From VAXT01 sp963728535 (GTDB lineage Bacteria; Actinomycetota; Thermoleophilia; Gaiellales; Gaiellaceae), in the NCBI GenBank assembly GCA_963728535.1, contig CAVSKK010000001.1:1798001-1862000 (forward strand): DNA of 64,000 bases, read 5' to 3'. Positions 60,390 to 64,000 of the stretch are shown here, piece by piece. A program made the translations under genes and the position numbers. How positions within the stretch are numbered: the stretch's first letter is position 1; every line of letters begins with the position of its first letter. The notes under the pieces are model-generated. The model was given only the letters and a program-made list of their open reading frames with translations, had not been told where the DNA came from and did not search any database.

Positions 60390-61229
60390 TCATCCGAACC
60401 GCCCCGTGACGTAGTCCTCCGTCCGCTTGTCGGACGGCTGCGTGAAGATCTTCGACGTCACGTCGTACTCGACGAGGATCCCGGCCCGGTGGCCCTCTTC
60501 GCCCTGGTCGATGCTGTAGAAGGCGGTCATGTCCGCGACGCGCGCGGCCTGCTGCATGTTGTGGGTGACGATGACGATCGTGTAATCCTTCTTCAGCTCG
60601 TGCATCAGGTCTTCGATGCGCGTGGTCGCAATCGGGTCGAGAGCCGAAGCCGGCTCGTCCATCAGGATCACATCCGGCTCGACGGCGAGGCAGCGCGCGA
60701 TGCAGAGCCGCTGCTGCTGCCCGCCCGAGAGGCTGAGCGCGCCCTTCTTGAGCCGGTCCTTGACCTCGTCCCAGAGCGCCGCTTGCTTCAGCGCACGCTC
60801 GACACGAGCATCGAGCTCCTTCGTCATCCCGAGCACCTTCGGGCCGAAGGCGACGTTGTCGTAGATCGACTTCGGGAATGGATTCGGCTTCTGGAAGACC
60901 ATGCCGATCCGCCTCCGAACCTCGACTGCGTCGACGGCGCGTCCGTAGAGGTCCTCTCCGTGGTACATGACCGTCCCCTCGACCGTCGCCCCGCGGATGA
61001 GGTCGTTCATGCGATTCAGGCAGCGGATGAACGTGCTCTTTCCGCACCCTGACGGGCCGATGATCGCGGTCACGAAGTTGCGATAGACCTCAAATGTCGC
61101 GCCCTTGATCGCCGGATTCCCGTCGTACGAAACCGTGAGATCTTGGATATCGAAGACGATCTCCCGCGATCCGGGCTCGGGGCGCTCGGCGGCCAGGGCC
61201 TCGATATGTACCGGCGTCGTGCTCACCAT
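60390..61229 (-). CDS. pstB: phosphate ABC transporter ATP-binding protein
   Basis: 279-residue PstB ATPase: Walker A GPSGCGKSTFIRCLNRMND, KPNPFPKSIYDNVAFGPKV, signature LSGGQQQRLCIARCLA, Walker B VILMDEPASALDP and the switch His VTHNMQQAAR. ATG at 61229 overlaps the pstA stop by 7 bp. It powers high-affinity phosphate uptake. Confidence 0.95.
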   Translation of the reverse strand: MVSTTPVHIEALAAERPEPGSREIVFDIQDLTVSYDGNPAIKGATFEVYRNFVTAIIGPSGCGKSTFIRCLNRMNDLIRGATVEGTVMYHGEDLYGRAVDAVEVRRRIGMVFQKPNPFPKSIYDNVAFGPKVLGMTKELDARVERALKQAALWDEVKDRLKKGALSLSGGQQQRLCIARCLAVEPDVILMDEPASALDPIATTRIEDLMHELKKDYTIVIVTHNMQQAARVADMTAFYSIDQGEEGHRAGILVEYDVTSKIFTQPSDKRTEDYVTGRFG

Positions 61230-62074
61230 CGTCGCTGGTAGCGGTTTCGGAGCCAGATCGCGAAGGCGTTCAGCGTCAGCAGCATCGCTAGGAGAACGAT
61301 AATGCCCGAGGCCGCGAGCTTGAGGAACTCCGCCTGGGGCTGTTGGGACCAGTTGAAGATCTGTACGGGCAGCGCGGTGAACGGCCCAAGCAGAGTCGGG
61401 TCGAACGCGATGTAGGTGAGAGCACCGATCAGGAGCAGCGGGGCGGTCTCGCCGATCCCGCGCGACAGCGCGAGAATCGAGCCGGTGGCGATGCCCGGAA
61501 TCGCCGCCGGCAGGACCTGTCGCCAGACGACCTGCCAACGCGTCGCACCAAGCGCAAAGGCGCCCTCTCGAATCGAGGCGGGCACTGAGCGAATCGCTTC
61601 CCGGCTGGCGATGATCACCGTCGGGAGCACGAGCAGGGTCAGGATCAGACCACCCGCGAGTAGCACGCGGCCGATGCCGAACGGCCCTCGCACGATGAAC
61701 GCGAGTCCGAGGATCCCATAGACGATCGACGGAACAGCTGCAAGGTTCTGGATGTTGACCTCGAGCAGTCGGTTGTACCACCGATGGTTGTCCGCGAACT
61801 CCTCGAGGTAGACCGCCGTCCCGACGCCGAGTGGCACGCTGAAAAGCAGCACGAGAACGCCGAGATAGAAGGTTGCGCGGATCGCCGGCCCGGCCCCGGC
61901 TTGCTGCGGGTCTGTCGAAGGCGGCCCGGTCAGGAAGCGCGAGTCGAGAAACTCGAATCCATCCCCGGCGACGTCGATGAGCAGCGTTCCGAGGGTGACG
62001 AACGCGACGACGAGCGACGAGAGCAGTAGGCCCTGGAAGAGCAAGCCGCGGATGTCCCGACGCCGCCGTTTCAC
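61223..62074 (-). CDS. pstA: phosphate ABC transporter permease PstA
   Basis: 283-residue, six-helix permease. PstA marks are FYLGVLVLLFSVPLGVGTAVYLEEFA, NIQNLAAVPSIVYGILGL and the EAA loop EAIRSVPASIREGAFALGATRWQVV. It overlaps pstC by 4 bp (ATGA). Confidence 0.94.
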   Translation of the reverse strand: MKRRRRDIRGLLFQGLLLSSLVVAFVTLGTLLIDVAGDGFEFLDSRFLTGPPSTDPQQAGAGPAIRATFYLGVLVLLFSVPLGVGTAVYLEEFADNHRWYNRLLEVNIQNLAAVPSIVYGILGLAFIVRGPFGIGRVLLAGGLILTLLVLPTVIIASREAIRSVPASIREGAFALGATRWQVVWRQVLPAAIPGIATGSILALSRGIGETAPLLLIGALTYIAFDPTLLGPFTALPVQIFNWSQQPQAEFLKLAASGIIVLLAMLLTLNAFAIWLRNRYQRRW

Positions 62075-62991
62075 TCGTAGACCTCCCGGAAGCGGCGCAC
62101 GAGTCGGATCGCGAAGAGATTCATGACGAGCGTCATCACGAACAGCATGAGGCCGACCGCGAAGATCGTCTTGTACTCGACCGAGCCGGTCGGGATGTCA
62201 CCGGCTCCCGTCGCGCCGATGAACGCGGTCATCGTCTCCATCCCCTGGCGGGCGTCAAAAACCAGGTTCGGCCGCTGCCCGCAGGCGATGAGGACGATCA
62301 TCGTCTCGCCGACTGCGCGCGAGATCGCAAGCACGAAGGAGGCGGTGATGCCGGAGACCGCCGCCGGGACCACGATCCGCGTCGAAACCTGAAGCCTGCT
62401 CGAGCCGAGCGCGTAGGCACCGTCGCGAAGCTCGCGCGGCACAGCGACCATCGCGTCTTCGGAGAGCGAGGCGACGGTCGGGATCAGCATCACGCCCATC
62501 ACAAGCCCGGCGCTCAGCGCGTTGAAGATCTCGACCTCGAGTCCGAGGTCGCGCAGGAGCGGGGTGACGAAGGTGAGAGCGAAGAAGCCGAAGACGACCG
62601 TAGGGATTCCCGCGAGCACTTCCAGCGCCGGCTTGAGAATGCTTCGGGCGCGCGGGCGCGCGTACTCGCTGAGGTAGATCGCGGAGCCGAGCCCAAGAGG
62701 GAGCGCGACCAGGGCGGCCACGATCATGACGACCAACGTGGCGCTGACGAGCGGTAGGACGCCGAAGTGCGCCGGCTCGAAGAGCGGCGACCAGTCCTTG
62801 CCCGTCAGGAAGTCGACAACGCTGACCTCGCGGAAGAAATCGAGCGCGGGAAGGAGCAGCGCGACGACGATGCCGACCGTGGTCGCGACAGAAACGAAGG
62901 CACACAGAGCGAGCAGGCCCTTGATGACGTCCTCGCCGTAACGCCGCCGGCTCGCGCGCAGCGCGGGTGCACTCAGCTCGGCCGAGCTCAC
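62071..62991 (-). CDS. pstC: phosphate ABC transporter permease PstC
   Basis: 306-residue, six-helix permease with LGLGSAIYLSEYARPRARSI, EVLAGIPTVVFGFFALTFV and the EAA loop EDAMVAVPRELRDGAYALGSS. GTG at 62991 chosen for the GGAAGGGG Shine-Dalgarno just ahead and for the conserved N-terminal length. It is separated from pstS by a structured 166-bp spacer. Confidence 0.93.
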   Translation of the reverse strand: MSSAELSAPALRASRRRYGEDVIKGLLALCAFVSVATTVGIVVALLLPALDFFREVSVVDFLTGKDWSPLFEPAHFGVLPLVSATLVVMIVAALVALPLGLGSAIYLSEYARPRARSILKPALEVLAGIPTVVFGFFALTFVTPLLRDLGLEVEIFNALSAGLVMGVMLIPTVASLSEDAMVAVPRELRDGAYALGSSRLQVSTRIVVPAAVSGITASFVLAISRAVGETMIVLIACGQRPNLVFDARQGMETMTAFIGATGAGDIPTGSVEYKTIFAVGLMLFVMTLVMNLFAIRLVRRFREVYE

Positions 62992-62993
62992 TC

Positions 62994-63161
62994 TTAGTGC
63001 CCCTTCCGGTGATGCCGCCGAGTCTCTGGGTCGCGAGCACCAAGCCAGAGGCCGCACTCGACCGCGGCCAAGGCTCGCAGCCTTGGCAAGGGCGAGGGTG
63101 GACTCTGGCGCCGCGTGATCGCGGGCCAGAGGCCGGCATGTATTGCCGGACGGGGCACTAA
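62994..63161. other. structured spacer between pstS and pstC
   Basis: The ends form an inverted repeat (TTAGTGCCCC at 62994-63003 and GGGGCACTAA at 63152-63161), extended by CCGG and TGCC/GGCA blocks; a perfect CCAAGGCT-CGC-AGCCTTGG hairpin lies at 63068-63086 inside. The pstS stop codon is in the right arm. A transcript-stability or attenuation element is likely. Confidence 0.6.
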
Positions 63162-64000
63162 TTCAGGACGTCGCGGGCTTTCTCAAGCTGGTCGCTCGTG
63201 AGGGGGACGAACAGGGCGCTGCCGGCGATCTCGGTCTCGTTGTCGAGCATGAACTCGAGGAACGCCTTCACCTCAGGCCGCTCGAGCGCGTCCGTCTTCA
63301 CGTAGACGAAGAGGGGACGTGAGAGTGGTTGATAGTCGCCGTTCTGAACGGTTTCACTGCTCGGCGCCACACAACCGTCGCCGCCGTCCACTTCCAACAC
63401 CTTCAGCTTCGCCTTGTTCTGCTCCGCGTACGAAAGCCCGAAGTAGCCGAGGCCGCCCTTGTCTCCGGAAACCGCCTGGACGGTGACATTGTCGTTCTCG
63501 CTCGCGTTGTAGTCGGAACGGCTCGCTCCCTCCTCGCCGTTGATCGCAGCGGTGAAGAAGTCGAACGTGCCCGAGTCCGTTCCTGGACCGGACAGCGTGA
63601 GCTTCTCGTCGGGGAAGCTCGGATCGACGTCGCGCCACGAGCTCACCTTCGAGCCCGTCATCCAGATCTTGCTCAGCTGCTCGACAGTCAGGCACGTCGC
63701 CCAGTCGTTCTCGGTGTTCACGACGTTGGCGATGCCGTCGTTCGCCACCTGGAGCTCGACGAAGTCGACACCCTCCTGCTCGCAAGCGGCACGCTCGTCG
63801 TCCTCGATCTGCCGCGACGCATTGGAGAGATCCGTCTCGCCGAGGCAAAAGCGCTCGAAGCCCCCGCCGGTGCCCGAGATGCCGACGGTCACGTCCACGC
63901 CCGACTGCTCTCCTCTGAACTGCTCGGCGGCGGCGGTCACGTACGGGCCGACCGTGCTCGAGCCGTCGGCGGTGACCCGTCCGGAGAGGTCGCCGGCCGA
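63158..64000 (-). CDS. pstS: phosphate ABC transporter substrate-binding protein, partial
   Basis: C-terminal 280 residues of PstS; the gene continues past the right edge, so the signal peptide is not visible. Near the edge is the phosphate-binding start VTADGSSTVGPYVTAAAEQF, then VGISGTGGGFERFCLGETDLSNASR with the SGTGGGF loop, NDGIANVVN and GPGTDSGTFDFFTAAI. It delivers phosphate to PstCA. First gene of the pst-phoU-pit block. Confidence 0.94.
   Translation of the reverse strand, partial: SAGDLSGRVTADGSSTVGPYVTAAAEQFRGEQSGVDVTVGISGTGGGFERFCLGETDLSNASRQIEDDERAACEQEGVDFVELQVANDGIANVVNTENDWATCLTVEQLSKIWMTGSKVSSWRDVDPSFPDEKLTLSGPGTDSGTFDFFTAAINGEEGASRSDYNASENDNVTVQAVSGDKGGLGYFGLSYAEQNKAKLKVLEVDGGDGCVAPSSETVQNGDYQPLSRPLFVYVKTDALERPEVKAFLEFMLDNETEIAGSALFVPLTSDQLEKARDVLN

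Noticed and set aside
60290..60390. Possible tRNA-like or riboswitch structure between pstB and phoU
   Set aside because: GTTCGAGCAC resembles a T-loop, but no acceptor stem or anticodon arm can be drawn; it is an ordinary GC-rich gap.

Overview
The window is gene-dense, high-GC (third codon positions strongly G/C) chromosomal DNA from a high-GC Gram-positive bacterium. My best guess is a deep-branching actinobacterium of the Thermoleophilia type (Gaiella/Solirubrobacter relatives). The gene style fits: Flp pilins, an RsrA-like zinc anti-sigma pair, a KorA/KorB 2-oxoacid:ferredoxin oxidoreductase, many GTG starts and many leaderless promoters. The placement is inference from gene content, not a phylogeny. 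I saw no rRNA, tRNA, insertion sequence, phage gene, CRISPR array or replication origin.

Layout, left to right. 0-2.7 kb: a truncated PASTA membrane protein, an MpaB-type oxygenase, and a BolA / monothiol glutaredoxin / DUF1326 unit (iron-sulfur handling). 2.7-6 kb: two secreted calcium-binding-repeat proteins, one with a BNR sialidase-like domain, flanking two tandem Flp pilins. 6-10.4 kb (minus): korA and korB with three small genes between them, and a VOC-fold protein. 10.4-14.1 kb: a MarR regulator with a shared divergent operator, then an AlkA-like glycosylase, proC, 6-phosphogluconolactonase and an HTH regulator. 14.1-20 kb: a fused beta-oxidation enzyme and a polar amino-acid ABC transporter. 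20-24.3 kb: an unusual DEAH helicase and a DipZ-like thiol-redox protein. 24.3-29.4 kb (minus): PAC2 protein, heme A synthase, archaeal-type phosphoglycerate mutase, NMN adenylyltransferase and SelD.

29.4-31.6 kb (minus): an XRE-TPR regulator directly followed by a 32-residue secreted-peptide ORF, the most interesting locus here, bounded by hairpins and a REP-like repeat. 31.6-36.4 kb: TetR/MFS efflux pair with a palindromic operator, then an acyl-CoA synthetase broken by two one-base insertions, and an SDR. 36.4-42.4 kb: NAD synthetase, a Mug-type glycosylase, an epimerase, a thioesterase, an M16 peptidase and small proteins. 42.4-46 kb (minus): acetyl-CoA synthetase with an M24 peptidase. 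46-52.7 kb: amidohydrolase, a three-subunit molybdenum hydroxylase, a cyclophilin lipoprotein, a MobA/MocA-like nucleotidyltransferase and an HTH-LytR_C membrane protein. 52.7-57.8 kb: a SigR/RsrA-like pair with its own promoter motif, a PRC-like protein, a secreted protein built of I9-propeptide-like repeats, a metal-binding HMA protein, a YbdK ligase and an HtrA protease. 57.8-64 kb (minus): a phosphate block, pstS-pstC-pstA-pstB-phoU-DUF47-pit.

A recurring architectural theme is the leaderless gene: about nineteen starts have a TANNNT hexamer ending 6-10 nt before the start codon and usually no Shine-Dalgarno, and in several the upstream stop codon is itself part of the hexamer. Two further starts appear to be CTG codons inside CTGA overlaps.
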